A DNA stretch of 38,018 nt from a virus: positions 1 to 38,018 of the IMG/VR virus record IMGVR_UViG_3300014839_001404; one strand, 5' to 3'. Below, in pieces: positions 16,076-23,983 of this stretch (its first letter is position 1; each line of letters starts with the position of its first letter). The position numbers and the translations under genes were made by a program. The notes beneath the pieces were generated by a model. The model was not told the origin of the DNA, ran no database searches, and saw only the letters and a program-made list of their open reading frames with translations.

Positions 16076-16744
16076 CTATTTATACTGAACGTTGACGAAA
16101 CAATTTGCTGCGCCGATAGTTTTCGTGGCGGCCGTTGTGGAATTGCACCAGGTAATTCCAGCTGAGAAATATTTTCCGAAGACTCCAAAATCGAGAGAGA
16201 AGTTCGAATCCGTTGGCACGAAAAATACCACCAGCGGAACTGCCGTTTCTGCCGGCAAGGCAGTTGCATTGTGGATCTGGATGTATTGGTCCGGCCCCAT
16301 GTTGACTCCGGATATTTGGTATAATCTGCCTGGCGTCGCCTTTGACACGGAGCTCGCCTCCAGCGCTGCGCTGTCATCGGCCGCGAGCGCATCCGTTCCA
16401 AGCGCAGAAGGGGTAACGGCGGTTTTGAGATAGTGTGTTGTGGCATCCCACACGTCCGCGAGGATCTTCACAACTCCACGCAGATATTGATGAGTGCTTC
16501 CATCAGCGTCGGTGACGACAGCGGCTTCCGTCTTCGCACCGATTCTCGCCTCAAGCTCATCGGTGTCGACATTCACATCGCCGTTGAGCGCCATGCCCTT
16601 TACTTCCACCGGCAACGGATCGTCTGCAGTAATGTCTCCACGGATCGACACATATTTTGCATATATCCCCGACATAATTTCAATCCATCGCTGCCAGATT
16701 TTTCCGTCGACTTGCCTGTCTTGAGTGTCCATCGGAGTGCCCAT
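16076..16744 (-). CDS. Phage structural or surface protein, unknown
   Basis: 222 residues from ATG 16744; a frame open to 16777 would start inside the leader hairpin. The sequence has an N-terminal helical part, a run of acidic short repeats (DVNVDTDELEARIG), and a C-terminal beta domain with YIQIHNATALPAE and FSAGITWCNST, resembling the jelly-roll-like surface domains seen on phage head fibres or decoration proteins. It has its own strong promoter and leader. It is separate from the head operon. No named family. Confidence 0.55.
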   Translation of the reverse strand: MGTPMDTQDRQVDGKIWQRWIEIMSGIYAKYVSIRGDITADDPLPVEVKGMALNGDVNVDTDELEARIGAKTEAAVVTDADGSTHQYLRGVVKILADVWDATTHYLKTAVTPSALGTDALAADDSAALEASSVSKATPGRLYQISGVNMGPDQYIQIHNATALPAETAVPLVVFFVPTDSNFSLDFGVFGKYFSAGITWCNSTTAATKTIGAANCFVNVQYK

Positions 16745-16749
16745 AAATA

Positions 16750-16828
16750 AAAAAGCCCCGAACGGTGGGACAGGCATTCAAAGCCTGTCGTCCATTCGGG
16801 GCTCCTTGTTGTCGGATAACCGCGAAAA
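16750..16828 (-). promoter_or_regulatory. Structured late leader, copy 2
   Basis: Read leftwards: CGCGG, the palindrome with one change (16820-16808), AAGGAG, lower stem GCCCCGAA/TTCGGGGC (16802-16795 with 16762-16755), upper stem GACAGGC/GCCTGTC (16789-16783 with 16775-16769), then TTTTTTATTT. It looks like a terminator in the 5' leader. A five-codon frame (ATG GAC GAC AGG CTT TGA) starts six bases after AAGGAG. Confidence 0.8.
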
Positions 16829-16837
16829 CTAACTATG

Positions 16838-16868
16838 CAAATCTACAAAGCCGCTTTTTCATTGTCAA
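16838..16868 (-). promoter_or_regulatory. Promoter for the leftward gene at 16744
   Basis: TTGACA (16868-16863), 17-base spacer, TAGATT (16845-16840). The -10 region also reads TAGATTTG, matching the Bacteroidota TAnnTTTG box. The structured leader starts about 13 bases downstream. Confidence 0.75.
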
Positions 16869-16968
16869 GAGGAAAAACAAAAAATCCGCCCACGACATCG
16901 CGCGGGCTTGAGGCATCCTTCTATCTTGGCCGACTATTCGTTTTTGTTTTCAGATGAGAACACACGAC

Positions 16969-17196
16969 TTAATACAACCAATATTTCACGCCGCCATGAT
17001 GGGAACAAGCCCCCGATCCTGTTGCAGTCGTCGTGGTTCCATCATTGCACATCGCGCCCGTTCGGACTCCGCCGGTCTGGGCGGTGGAAGAAGACGATAC
17101 CGGGTCTCCATCCTTTTGGCATGAGAAGGCGGCAACGGCAATTGCTATCGCCAAAACAAATTTTAGGATGCGTAAGACAAATCGATTTTTATTCAT
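16969..17196 (-). CDS. Small lipoprotein
   Basis: 75 residues. An N-terminal basic and hydrophobic segment ends in a lipobox-like FSC (ILKFVLAIAIAVAAFSCQ), so the mature protein would be lipid-anchored. The short mature part is Ser/Thr-rich and ends with CNDGTTTTATGSGACSHHGG. This C-x-DG-T..GSGACSHHGG pattern is common in small secreted bacterial proteins (DUF3761-like/excalibur-like). GGAGG lies upstream. It is in line with a second exported small gene, suggesting a lysogen-expressed envelope pair or lysis accessory. Confidence 0.65.
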   Translation of the reverse strand: MNKNRFVLRILKFVLAIAIAVAAFSCQKDGDPVSSSSTAQTGGVRTGAMCNDGTTTTATGSGACSHHGGVKYWLY

Positions 17197-17199
17197 GGC

Positions 17200-17562
17200 T
17201 CATCCTCCATGTTGCCAGCAATATTTTGATCCGGGCTTCGCATTACGCTTGCACTGCGTTCCCTTCCTGGTTATCGCCTGGCATCGTCCAGGGGTCTGTG
17301 TGGCCGGCGTCGAGGGCATTACGTCAGATTTGGTAGTTGGTTGTGCGATCTGCTTTTGAGGTTCGGCCTTCGTTGTAGCTGATTTCGTTTCGAGGCTTTG
17401 GTGCTGCCAGCAGTAAGAAGATCCCGCCTTGGCATTTCGTTTGCACTGAGTTCCTTTCTTGGTAATCGCCTGGCATTGCTGCGCCGATGCGATGGCGACA
17501 ACAAAAAGTGACAGCAACAATACAATCAGTACCGATCGGAGATGTAAGAAGTGTTTTCGCAT
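17200..17562 (-). CDS. Exported protein with two Cys/His (DUF5763-like) modules
   Basis: 120 residues from ATG 17562 (AAGGGG six bases upstream). Signal peptide of about 28 residues (SVLIVLLLSLFVVAIASAQQ). The mature protein has two copies of the motif C-QAIT-K/R-KGTQCKRNAK..GS.YCWQH, at its start and end, joined by a Pro/Thr/Lys-rich linker. The C..(x7)..C..C-W-Q-H spacing is typical of a small zinc-binding module found in many phage and bacterial proteins. Export to the periplasm is predicted. Function is unknown; host surface change or superinfection exclusion is possible. Confidence 0.65.
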   Translation of the reverse strand: MRKHFLHLRSVLIVLLLSLFVVAIASAQQCQAITKKGTQCKRNAKAGSSYCWQHQSLETKSATTKAEPQKQIAQPTTKSDVMPSTPATQTPGRCQAITRKGTQCKRNAKPGSKYCWQHGG

Positions 17563-17745
17563 AACGAACCCCTTCATTATGACTGTGTAGAAAAAACCAC
17601 CCACGCTATTGCGCGGACATGTGGTGCTTTTCTATTTGTTGCGTCCGACAATTGGACAGGCCGGTGTTGAGGCACCATCATTGACCATGGCTGTGCACTC
17701 AGAATGCATACGAAACCTTCATCTTAGGACGCTTAGTAAAGAACG

Positions 17746-18093
17746 TCACCAGCCGGCCGTTGATGAACCCTTCAACGATTCCTGGGTGGAAAGTCTTGCG
17801 AAAAAATCCGTCAACAACTTTTGTGCAGCAGAAGAAGAGAACACTCCGGCGGACGCCGAAACACTGCATTCGACCTTCGTTCCCTTCTCCGACTTTGCAA
17901 TTTTCAGCGTTAAAAATTTGTCACCGCCAAAGCCAAAGACTGGCGTCCGAGCAGAGATAATTCCCGTTTCCTTTGAAATGCTTTTGATATTGAGCCCGAT
18001 CATTTTGATGGCGCCCTGGCACGCTTGCGCGACAACTGCCGGCTCTGCCGAAAACTCCACGGACTGTTCAAGCTTCGAATCGAAGATTGCCAT
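17746..18093 (-). CDS. Hypothetical cytoplasmic protein
   Basis: 115 residues with an AAAGGGG site upstream. An alpha/beta protein: FSAEPAVVAQACQGAIKMIGLNIKS then strands GIISARTP, FLTLKIAK, TKVECSVSAS and a C-terminal helix. The arrangement resembles small DUF1499-like or polyketide-cyclase-type half barrels used in bacterial envelope proteins. No catalytic residues are apparent. It follows the repressor gene by three bases and could be co-expressed in the lysogen. Confidence 0.6.
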   Translation of the reverse strand: MAIFDSKLEQSVEFSAEPAVVAQACQGAIKMIGLNIKSISKETGIISARTPVFGFGGDKFLTLKIAKSEKGTKVECSVSASAGVFSSSAAQKLLTDFFARLSTQESLKGSSTAGW

Positions 18094-18095
18094 GA

Positions 18096-18476
18096 TTAAC
18101 CCCTTTTTCTTTTGGGTTTATACCCCTCCATCTTCTCCGCAACGCGGAGCATGGGTGCAACAATCTCTTCAACTTTTTCGAGAGAATCAAGACCATGAAA
18201 CTTTAGATAATTTAGAATTTTATTTTCTTCTTTTTCCTTTTCATCTAAGCGCTTCTGCAATTCATTCGGATAATAGCCAGTGATCAGCCAGATGATATTG
18301 CAACCCAACGCTTCAAGCTTGGACTTCATCCGATTTCCGGGCGAGGTTTTGCCGGAAAAATAATCCGCAAGACTTTGTGGTTTCATGCCTAATGCCCTCG
18401 CAAACTCCGAATCAGACTTATAGTTCTTGTCCGCGAATTTGCGCAGCCTTTCCGCCATTTCTTGCTTAATATCCAT
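18096..18476 (-). CDS. Phage repressor (Cro/CI-type HTH)
   Basis: 126 residues with an N-terminal helix-turn-helix: FADKNYKSDSEFARALGMKPQSLADYFSGKTSP, followed by KLEALGCNIIWLITG as in Xre/CI-like repressors of the phage HTH group. The C-terminal half is charged helix, probably for dimerisation. It is transcribed away from the early operon, the classical place for the c repressor of a transposable phage. Its start codon adjoins an AGGTAAA half-site of the palindrome found in the early promoter. Autoregulation and control of lysogeny are inferred. Confidence 0.8.
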   Translation of the reverse strand: MDIKQEMAERLRKFADKNYKSDSEFARALGMKPQSLADYFSGKTSPGNRMKSKLEALGCNIIWLITGYYPNELQKRLDEKEKEENKILNYLKFHGLDSLEKVEEIVAPMLRVAEKMEGYKPKRKRG

Positions 18477-18477
18477 C

Positions 18478-18529
18478 AGGTAAAAAAAGGAAAATTGTAC
18501 TTGACATTACAGGTAATTTACCTTACACT
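18478..18529 (+). promoter_or_regulatory. Early promoter with operator
   Basis: TTGACA (18501-18506), 17-base spacer, TACACT (18524-18529). The spacer contains the perfect 13-bp palindrome AGGTAATTTACCT (18511-18523). A matching half-site AGGTAAA lies at 18478-18484, at the repressor's start. This is the expected site for the repressor and/or the small Ner-like protein. Confidence 0.8.
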
Positions 18530-18569
18530 TGTTTGTGATTTGATCGTCAACTTTGGACAAGGGAAATAT

Positions 18570-18764
18570 ATGCAAACGTCGACCTATCTGCAAACCAAAC
18601 TCCGCACGCGTCACCGTATTCAAATGACGGCAGCGAAGAAGGGAATCGCGATGCCGGCGCTTCGCAAAAAACTTAAAATGGAGAAGGCGCTCTTTTCCAA
18701 GGCCCTGTGCGGTGACAGGAAGAAAGCGCATCGCCGCATCGTTGAACTTCTCGAGAGTCTCTAA
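18570..18764 (+). CDS. Small basic DNA-binding protein, Ner/Cro-like
   Basis: 64 residues from ATG 18570, about 40 bases after the promoter; a longer frame would reach back through the promoter. It is very basic (KLRTRHRIQMTAAKKG) with a predicted short HTH around residues 20-48 (IAMPALRKKLKMEKALFSKAL). As the first gene after the early promoter opposite the repressor, it occupies the place of ner in Mu. Ner-like function is inferred from position and charge, not from recognised homology. Confidence 0.6.
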   Translation: MQTSTYLQTKLRTRHRIQMTAAKKGIAMPALRKKLKMEKALFSKALCGDRKKAHRRIVELLESL

Positions 18765-18766
18765 CC

Positions 18767-19078
18767 ATGATGACCCGTGAACAGCCGCCAATGGATCTCG
18801 AAGCTCCATTAATGACCCTTCCTAACGGTGATCTTTGGCTGTATAGCACGAAGCACACCCGCCGAGATATTTGTGGAGGCGGCTCCGAGTATAAAGTCTA
18901 TACCGCTATCCCCGAAATAAAAAAGGCATTGGCAAAACTCAACGGCGTAGAACAGGCATCGGAGTATTTTTTGCGGAAGGGAAAAGCCTACGATTTCATA
19001 GTTCAGGCTTATGCGATAAAACCAGTTTTGGACATGCTCCAGTCCGGCGAGCTCCGACAGTTGCCCCTCGTTTTTTGA
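18767..19078 (+). CDS. Hypothetical early protein
   Basis: 103 residues, two adjacent ATG codons (18767, 18770) just after the previous stop. Mixed alpha/beta, with a beta hairpin (LPNGDLWLYSTKHT), CGGG, and helices (IPEIKKALAKL, YDFIVQAYAIKPVLDML). No family recognised. A short inverted repeat (GTTGGG..CCCAAC, 19090-19107) lies just after its end. Confidence 0.55.
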   Translation: MMTREQPPMDLEAPLMTLPNGDLWLYSTKHTRRDICGGGSEYKVYTAIPEIKKALAKLNGVEQASEYFLRKGKAYDFIVQAYAIKPVLDMLQSGELRQLPLVF

Positions 19079-19141
19079 CTGTTTTAGCCGTTGGGGAATT
19101 TCCCAACGCGCCAGGACGAATGATCTTCTGAAAGACGTAAT

Positions 19142-19456
19142 ATGACACCACTCAAAGAAATTGTCGCCTCCTGCGGGAAATCTTACAAGGAACTCGCCGA
19201 TAACATCGGCAATTTTTTCCATTTCAATATTACTGCCGCCGATCTCAATCACTTCACTCATCGCCGGTTCAAAAAAATTGGCATCGCACAGAGAACCATA
19301 ATCCGTGGATATTTTCAGGGCATCGGTTGGCTTCCAAAACCGGTACCGCGTCCTCGCCATCAGTGTCCGACATGCGGTGCAGTTCATGTTATCAAATCTC
19401 AAAAGAAAAGCGGTTCGGTTCAGCACACACAAAAGGCGGAGCGTGCTATCGAATAA
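19142..19456 (+). CDS. Hypothetical protein with HTH-like part and zinc ribbon half
   Basis: 104 residues. The first 60 look like a small helical DNA-binding unit (LKEIVASCGKSYKELADNIG and QRTIIRGYF). A CPTCG pair at about residue 77 could form half of a metal site. The order of genes (between ner-like and transposase) suggests an early regulator. No family recognised. Confidence 0.5.
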   Translation: MTPLKEIVASCGKSYKELADNIGNFFHFNITAADLNHFTHRRFKKIGIAQRTIIRGYFQGIGWLPKPVPRPRHQCPTCGAVHVIKSQKKSGSVQHTQKAERAIE

Positions 19457-19536
19457 TTGGTACACGCTCTGTGCTTTTGTTAAAATAGAAATCTTAAAGA
19501 CTCGCGCAATCATAAACGCTCTACAAAATTGTCGCA

Positions 19537-19857
19537 ATGATTACTCTCGAAAAAATGCTGTACACAATGATAAAGACTTACGAGAATGAGCAACGCTTTC
19601 TCCGCGACGACTATACCTTCGATGCATTCGAATATCTCTCGGAAAAACTCGGACACAAAAATTCATCCACACTTCGAAAGATGGCCGGTCCGCAATCTTC
19701 CCGCTCGGGCGCGAAGCTCGGCTATGAAGACTCCATCATTCTGCAAATTGAAATGAACGACTTCCGGTTAATTGAGTACATGAGGGAAGATATGATCCGC
19801 AGGAAAAAAGAAACCCAACAGTTGAATTTGTTTTCACAACCACTCAGAACTCTGTGA
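19537..19857 (+). CDS. Hypothetical early protein ahead of the transposase
   Basis: 106 residues (an ATG at 19555 is also possible). Mainly helical: FDAFEYLSEKLGHKNSSTLRKMAGPQ could be a HTH of the kind seen in phage CII/CP76-type regulators. The rest is charged helix. Its TGA overlaps the GTG start of the transposase (GTGA), so the two are coupled. No ribosome site is evident at either ATG. Confidence 0.55.
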   Translation: MITLEKMLYTMIKTYENEQRFLRDDYTFDAFEYLSEKLGHKNSSTLRKMAGPQSSRSGAKLGYEDSIILQIEMNDFRLIEYMREDMIRRKKETQQLNLFSQPLRTL

Positions 19858-21692
19858 ACTCTGCACCCAACATACCTCCAGTGCCAATAGGTCGCATCAC
19901 GCCAGACGTGATCGCGAAAACCGATTTGATGCTGAAACTTATCGCCGTTGAAAATAATATCCGCGCCGCCGAAGAGCAGATGGCGCAAGAGACCGGACTT
20001 TCCTCCGGAGCGCTGCGGCATTACAAAAAACAATTGCGAAAAATATTCGAGATCCCGGACCGCGCGTCCATCGCGCACCTCGTCGATCATCCGCAGATCC
20101 GCCAGGCATTGGAATCGATACTTGCGCGAAGTGAGCGCAAGGACAAGCTACAGCTGCGCAGTGGAAAAAGATTGGACGTCGTCATGCCCAGCGGCGAGCT
20201 TGTGACTGTTGGAGATTTTTTGAAATCGCTTTATCCGGACGCGGAAGCAAGTGCAATCGGTTGTTACCGCGCGCTCATTGCGCGATGTAAAAATAATCGA
20301 GTCGTCAAAGAAGACGGCAAGGCGGCTGCGATCACTGATCTGCCGGCAGACGTCTCGGTCGTTCGGTTTTTGCGACAATGGAGAAAAGAATTCATCGCCG
20401 TCCGTCGCGCGCGCAGCCGCAAGAACGATTGGGAAAAATCACAGCAGCAATACGTGACGCGCGATGTAACGCAATACGAGCCCGGCGAATTGTGGCTCGG
20501 CGACCATACCGAATTGGATTTTATGGTGATCAACGAGCACGGCAAGCCAGACAGACGGTGGATCACATCGTTCCTGGATATTCGCACCGGACTGCTTGTT
20601 GGTTATCATCTTTCATGGCAACCAAATTCGACAACGATCGCTCTTGCATTCCGCAACGGCATCCTCGGCACGCAGCTGAGAGCATACACCGAGAGCGGCG
20701 ACTACAAAGACGTACACATCACGACCATTCCGGATGAAGTGATGATCGATAACGGCAAAGATTACCGGAGTCGATATACACAGCGCCTGCTCGGCAGAAT
20801 TGATTTTGACGACAGGGCGCGCCTTTCAATTTCCCGGCTGACCAAGCTCCATTATACTCTTCCTTACCACGGCCAGTCAAAAGCACAGCAGGAACGATGG
20901 TATGGTGCGTTTCAAACGATGATCAAACAGCTTCCGGGTTACAAGGGCAACGTCTACAGCAACAAGCCTGACTCATTGGCCGATGATCTCAAGCAGGGAA
21001 ATATCCTGCACGTCGAGCAGTTCGACACAATGATCTCACTCGCCATAAACGTCATCAACAACAGAATAAAGAAGGCGCTCGGAAATCAATCACCGATGCA
21101 GTGTTACCTGACGCATCAAAGCGTCCAACGTGCCATCGATCTGCGTGTGGTCGACTTCCTCATGATGAAATCCGAGAACAAAGTCGTCCAGCGTTGTCAG
21201 GTTAGAATGAAGAATGTGGAATACTACTCCGATCAGCTGATGGCCTTCAACGGTAAGCACGCTGATGTTTATTATGACCCAACGGATCTTGGTTTCGTCA
21301 GCGTCTACGTCGATGGAGAGTTTGCGGCCGTCGCTTGCAACAAAGAGGCGATCGGAAAAGATGAACGTGGATTCCAAAAGATACTCGCCGACCGCGCGCG
21401 CGGCGAAAAAGAGATGCACGGACAGATAAAACAATTTCGCCACGGTCTCTCGAAAGCAGATGCGAGAATGATGCTGTTGCACGGTGAACTGATGAACACA
21501 TCTCCGGTCGACGCAGCTCTACTCGCAAAAGATCCGTCGTCGGTGACAATTCTAACCGGCTTTGAATCCCGTGCGAACGAAACACAAAAGCATCTCGACC
21601 AGGAGAAAGTAAAAGTTGAAGTTGAAAAGCGCGCAAAAAGAAAAATGCGGAACTCACCGGTCACAGCGGAAATGGTTAGCAGATTAGGATAA
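19854..21692 (+). CDS. MuA-type DDE transposase
   Basis: 612 residues, GTG start coupled to the gene upstream. Carries out replicative transposition of the phage genome. The DDE core is visible: Asp217 in LWLGDHTELDF, Asp299 in EVMIDNGKDYRS, Glu347 in GQSKAQQERWYG; spacing agrees with the rve/MuA core. Residues 40-180 carry helical DNA-binding parts (a HTH-like SGALRHYKKQLRKIFE near 51-66). Residues about 410-520 match the Mu-transposase beta barrel (YYDPTDLGFVSVYVDGEF) and the basic C-terminal tail probably contacts the ATPase partner. It lacks an obvious Mu-style winged-helix enhancer domain and is slightly shorter than MuA (663). Confidence 0.95.
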   Translation: MNSAPNIPPVPIGRITPDVIAKTDLMLKLIAVENNIRAAEEQMAQETGLSSGALRHYKKQLRKIFEIPDRASIAHLVDHPQIRQALESILARSERKDKLQLRSGKRLDVVMPSGELVTVGDFLKSLYPDAEASAIGCYRALIARCKNNRVVKEDGKAAAITDLPADVSVVRFLRQWRKEFIAVRRARSRKNDWEKSQQQYVTRDVTQYEPGELWLGDHTELDFMVINEHGKPDRRWITSFLDIRTGLLVGYHLSWQPNSTTIALAFRNGILGTQLRAYTESGDYKDVHITTIPDEVMIDNGKDYRSRYTQRLLGRIDFDDRARLSISRLTKLHYTLPYHGQSKAQQERWYGAFQTMIKQLPGYKGNVYSNKPDSLADDLKQGNILHVEQFDTMISLAINVINNRIKKALGNQSPMQCYLTHQSVQRAIDLRVVDFLMMKSENKVVQRCQVRMKNVEYYSDQLMAFNGKHADVYYDPTDLGFVSVYVDGEFAAVACNKEAIGKDERGFQKILADRARGEKEMHGQIKQFRHGLSKADARMMLLHGELMNTSPVDAALLAKDPSSVTILTGFESRANETQKHLDQEKVKVEVEKRAKRKMRNSPVTAEMVSRLG

Positions 21693-21704
21693 AGGAGAAC
21701 GACT

Positions 21705-22658
21705 ATGCAGGCACAACAATCGACGCGCATCGGGTTGGTGGAACAGGCAAGGATCTCAACCGGCAATGCGGATGAAGTAAAAAAGAAATTGAACCAGCTC
21801 TTGGCCGAGCAGGAAATTTCCCAGCGCGATATTGCAAAATTCACCGGCTACTCCACCTCTGTCATCTCGCAAGTACTGTCCGACAATTACGAAGGCGACG
21901 TTGCAAAGATGGAAGATGGGCTCGCGCGCTTCTACAGAAACTGGCTCGCAAAAAACGCCGTCATCGAAACTGGCGTGGTGAAAGAAATCAACAATACAAT
22001 GTTGATGGCGTGGAAGCGGAAAGAAATCGCACGCATCACCGGACCGTTCGGTCGCGGAAAATCAAAAGCGACGTCACGCTTCGTTGCGTTGAATTCCGAC
22101 TACGCGTGCTACGTGGAACTTACATCAACGACATCTGCCGTGTCCATCCTACACCGGATCGCCGAGGCATTGAATTGTGAAGCGCAAATGTCCGGCAGCG
22201 CAGACGACAAACTCAACACGATCATCCGCAACCTCCAGCGCAAACCACGTCTGCTCGTCATCGACGAGGCGGATAACTTAAAGCCGAGGACGCTCGCGGT
22301 TTTGAAAGATATTCATGGCGGCGAATCTGCGGAACGCTGCGCAATCATATTGATCGGCACCGATCGGTTGAAGAAGCTGCTACTGGATCCCGCGCTCGGC
22401 TATCTGCGCCGGCGCATACGCATCGCGCGCGAGATCGGAGACATAACGCAGGCCGAGGCGAAGAAGATCCTTGAGATGTGGCCGAACAGCCTGGACAATG
22501 AGGACCTGAAAGAGATGTGGGCATGGAGCGTCCGGAAGTTCGGCGTTGCGTCGCTCGTGGCTTTAATGACGCGCGGATATGACTGCATGCAGATGCAAGA
22601 TAAAAAAAAGATCGATTCCGAATGCATTGAAATGGCGTACACATATTTGATCGACTAA
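21705..22658 (+). CDS. MuB-type transposition ATPase
   Basis: 317 residues, with AAAGGAG upstream. It is an AAA+ target-selection ATPase working with the transposase. N-terminal HTH of the MuB/Cro kind at about residues 36-60 (ISQRDIAKFTGYSTSVISQVL); Walker A GPFGRGKS at 113-120; Walker B LLVIDEAD at 183-190; sensor-1-like IILIGTD; arginine-rich LRRRIRIAREIG. Twelve bases separate it from the transposase. The combination of HTH plus AAA_22-type ATPase behind a DDE transposase is diagnostic for Mu-like phages. Confidence 0.95.
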   Translation: MQAQQSTRIGLVEQARISTGNADEVKKKLNQLLAEQEISQRDIAKFTGYSTSVISQVLSDNYEGDVAKMEDGLARFYRNWLAKNAVIETGVVKEINNTMLMAWKRKEIARITGPFGRGKSKATSRFVALNSDYACYVELTSTTSAVSILHRIAEALNCEAQMSGSADDKLNTIIRNLQRKPRLLVIDEADNLKPRTLAVLKDIHGGESAERCAIILIGTDRLKKLLLDPALGYLRRRIRIAREIGDITQAEAKKILEMWPNSLDNEDLKEMWAWSVRKFGVASLVALMTRGYDCMQMQDKKKIDSECIEMAYTYLID

Positions 22659-22695
22659 CATCTGCGCTAAACCAGAGAAATCGGCGTAATCAAAA

Positions 22696-23175
22696 ATGAC
22701 ACGCAGCGAATTAAACCAGAAAATCGGCGCTCTTGCCTTCGGTCGATTAAAACTCGACGAAGAGTTCTATCGCACGATCGTCGCCTCAATCGATCCGAAG
22801 AGTGAAGGCCATGTCACTCACTGCGACGACGAGCATGCAAATCTTGTGTTGATCGCCCTGCGCCGACTCGCCGATAAGAATCCGCCGCATGAAAAGAATG
22901 TTGCACAACAGAAATTCATCGCGCGGCTGATGGATTACCTGAAATGGAATTGGAAGACCACTGCCGAGTTCTGCGAACGCCAGACAGGGAAAAAAACAAC
23001 GCGGGCGTGCACCGCGTTCGAGTTGACAAAAACCGTAAACGGAATGATCGCCATCATCGATCATGACATTGCAACCGGACGGATTGCGCTCTCGCCGGCG
23101 GCTCTCGAACAATATCGACATTACACGCAACATCACCGCAGCAAACAATCTACAACAAACAAGGAGGCAGCATGA
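22696..23175 (+). CDS. GemA-like protein (Mu gp16, DUF1018)
   Basis: 159 residues. The first half (KIGALAFGRLKLDEEFYRTIVASI) and the C-terminal part (QQKFIARLMDYLKWNWKTTAEFCERQTGK, then TAFELTKTVNGMIAIIDHDI) fit the DUF1018/GemA family of transposable phages. GemA of Mu affects host gene expression; its exact role here is not known. It overlaps the next start by four bases. Confidence 0.8.
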   Translation: MTRSELNQKIGALAFGRLKLDEEFYRTIVASIDPKSEGHVTHCDDEHANLVLIALRRLADKNPPHEKNVAQQKFIARLMDYLKWNWKTTAEFCERQTGKKTTRACTAFELTKTVNGMIAIIDHDIATGRIALSPAALEQYRHYTQHHRSKQSTTNKEAA

Positions 23176-23507
23176 ACACAGTTCTCGTTCTTCTTTGCGC
23201 CATAGCGATCATCGCAGTTATTCTCATCCGTCGCCGTCGGGCGCGGGTTCCGAACGACAATTATTTGGTAGACCAACTTTGCAACGAGGCAAGAACAAAA
23301 TATCCGGGCATGTCGCTCCAGGATGCTCTCGGCGCTCTCTACCTGGACTATTACGATAGAACCTTGATCGCGCGCGGCAAGGGCGAAGATGTGACGGAGC
23401 TGATCGAGGCACGGAAGATCATCGCACAGGAGCGCGCGTTTCTTATCGTGCTCACCGCGCAATTGGAAACCGAAAGCAGCTTTTCGATTGAAAAATCTTC
23501 TGCGTAA
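23172..23507 (+). CDS. Small membrane-anchored protein
   Basis: 111 residues, preceded by AGGAGG. One N-terminal membrane helix (LVLLCAIAIIAVILI) followed by RRRRARV, so the C-terminal 85 residues, mostly helical and acidic, would lie in the cytoplasm. No family recognised. Membrane-anchored early phage proteins can affect superinfection, but this is only a possibility. Confidence 0.6.
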   Translation: MNTVLVLLCAIAIIAVILIRRRRARVPNDNYLVDQLCNEARTKYPGMSLQDALGALYLDYYDRTLIARGKGEDVTELIEARKIIAQERAFLIVLTAQLETESSFSIEKSSA

Positions 23508-23559
23508 TCCACTAATCAGCTTAATCTGCGATTCAATCTGCGATCAGAAAGGATGACTT

Positions 23560-23766
23560 ATGGATGCCAGCAAGATGAACAAAGTCAACAAAATCACGAG
23601 CGAGATCACGAAAGCCGTGGCGCCGCTCGGCGTGTCGCCCGACTTTTTCGATTTGAAAGACGGCAAAGGTCCGGATGGATTCAGAATGACGGTCAGCTTT
23701 GGACCGAAGGGAGTTGAAGACAAGACCGGAGATATGTTCGCCCGAGAACATCCTGCGGCAGAATGA
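23560..23766 (+). CDS. Small hypothetical protein
   Basis: 68 residues with an AAAGGA site. Basic helical start (NKVNKITSEITKAVAPLG) and a short beta part (GFRMTVSFGPKG). No family recognised; in line with the early operon. Confidence 0.55.
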   Translation: MDASKMNKVNKITSEITKAVAPLGVSPDFFDLKDGKGPDGFRMTVSFGPKGVEDKTGDMFAREHPAAE

Positions 23767-23785
23767 TCGGGAACCAGGAGTATTT

Positions 23786-23983
23786 ATGCCGAACGCAAAA
23801 GAAAAAATTGACATGGCAAAGCGCAACGGAATCCGCGATGCGAAAAAGCAACTAAGTTGCGATCCCAAGAGACACTTTTATAAGTCGCATACCATCGCGG
23901 AGACTATCTATAGAGTCTACTACGAAAAACAGAACGCGCATCAATTATCAATTTCAAAACAAACAGAAAGCATTCAGTCATGA
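23786..23983 (+). CDS. Small basic protein
   Basis: 65 residues from ATG 23786 with CAGGAG eight bases upstream; a longer frame starts inside the previous gene. Charged and Lys-rich, with one Cys. Its stop overlaps the next ATG. No family recognised. Confidence 0.5.
   Translation: MPNAKEKIDMAKRNGIRDAKKQLSCDPKRHFYKSHTIAETIYRVYYEKQNAHQLSISKQTESIQS

Noticed and set aside
15943-16828. Late leader hairpins as attC sites or insertion sequences
   Set aside because: They lack R''/R' boxes and a transposase; conserved position before late genes fits a leader.
17605-17745. Short frames between two leftward genes
   Set aside because: Only a 25-codon frame without ribosome site; possibly a decayed small exported gene, not supportable.
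18809-19537. 242-residue minus-strand frame
   Set aside because: Antisense to two early genes, Phe/Cys-rich composition, no ribosome site.
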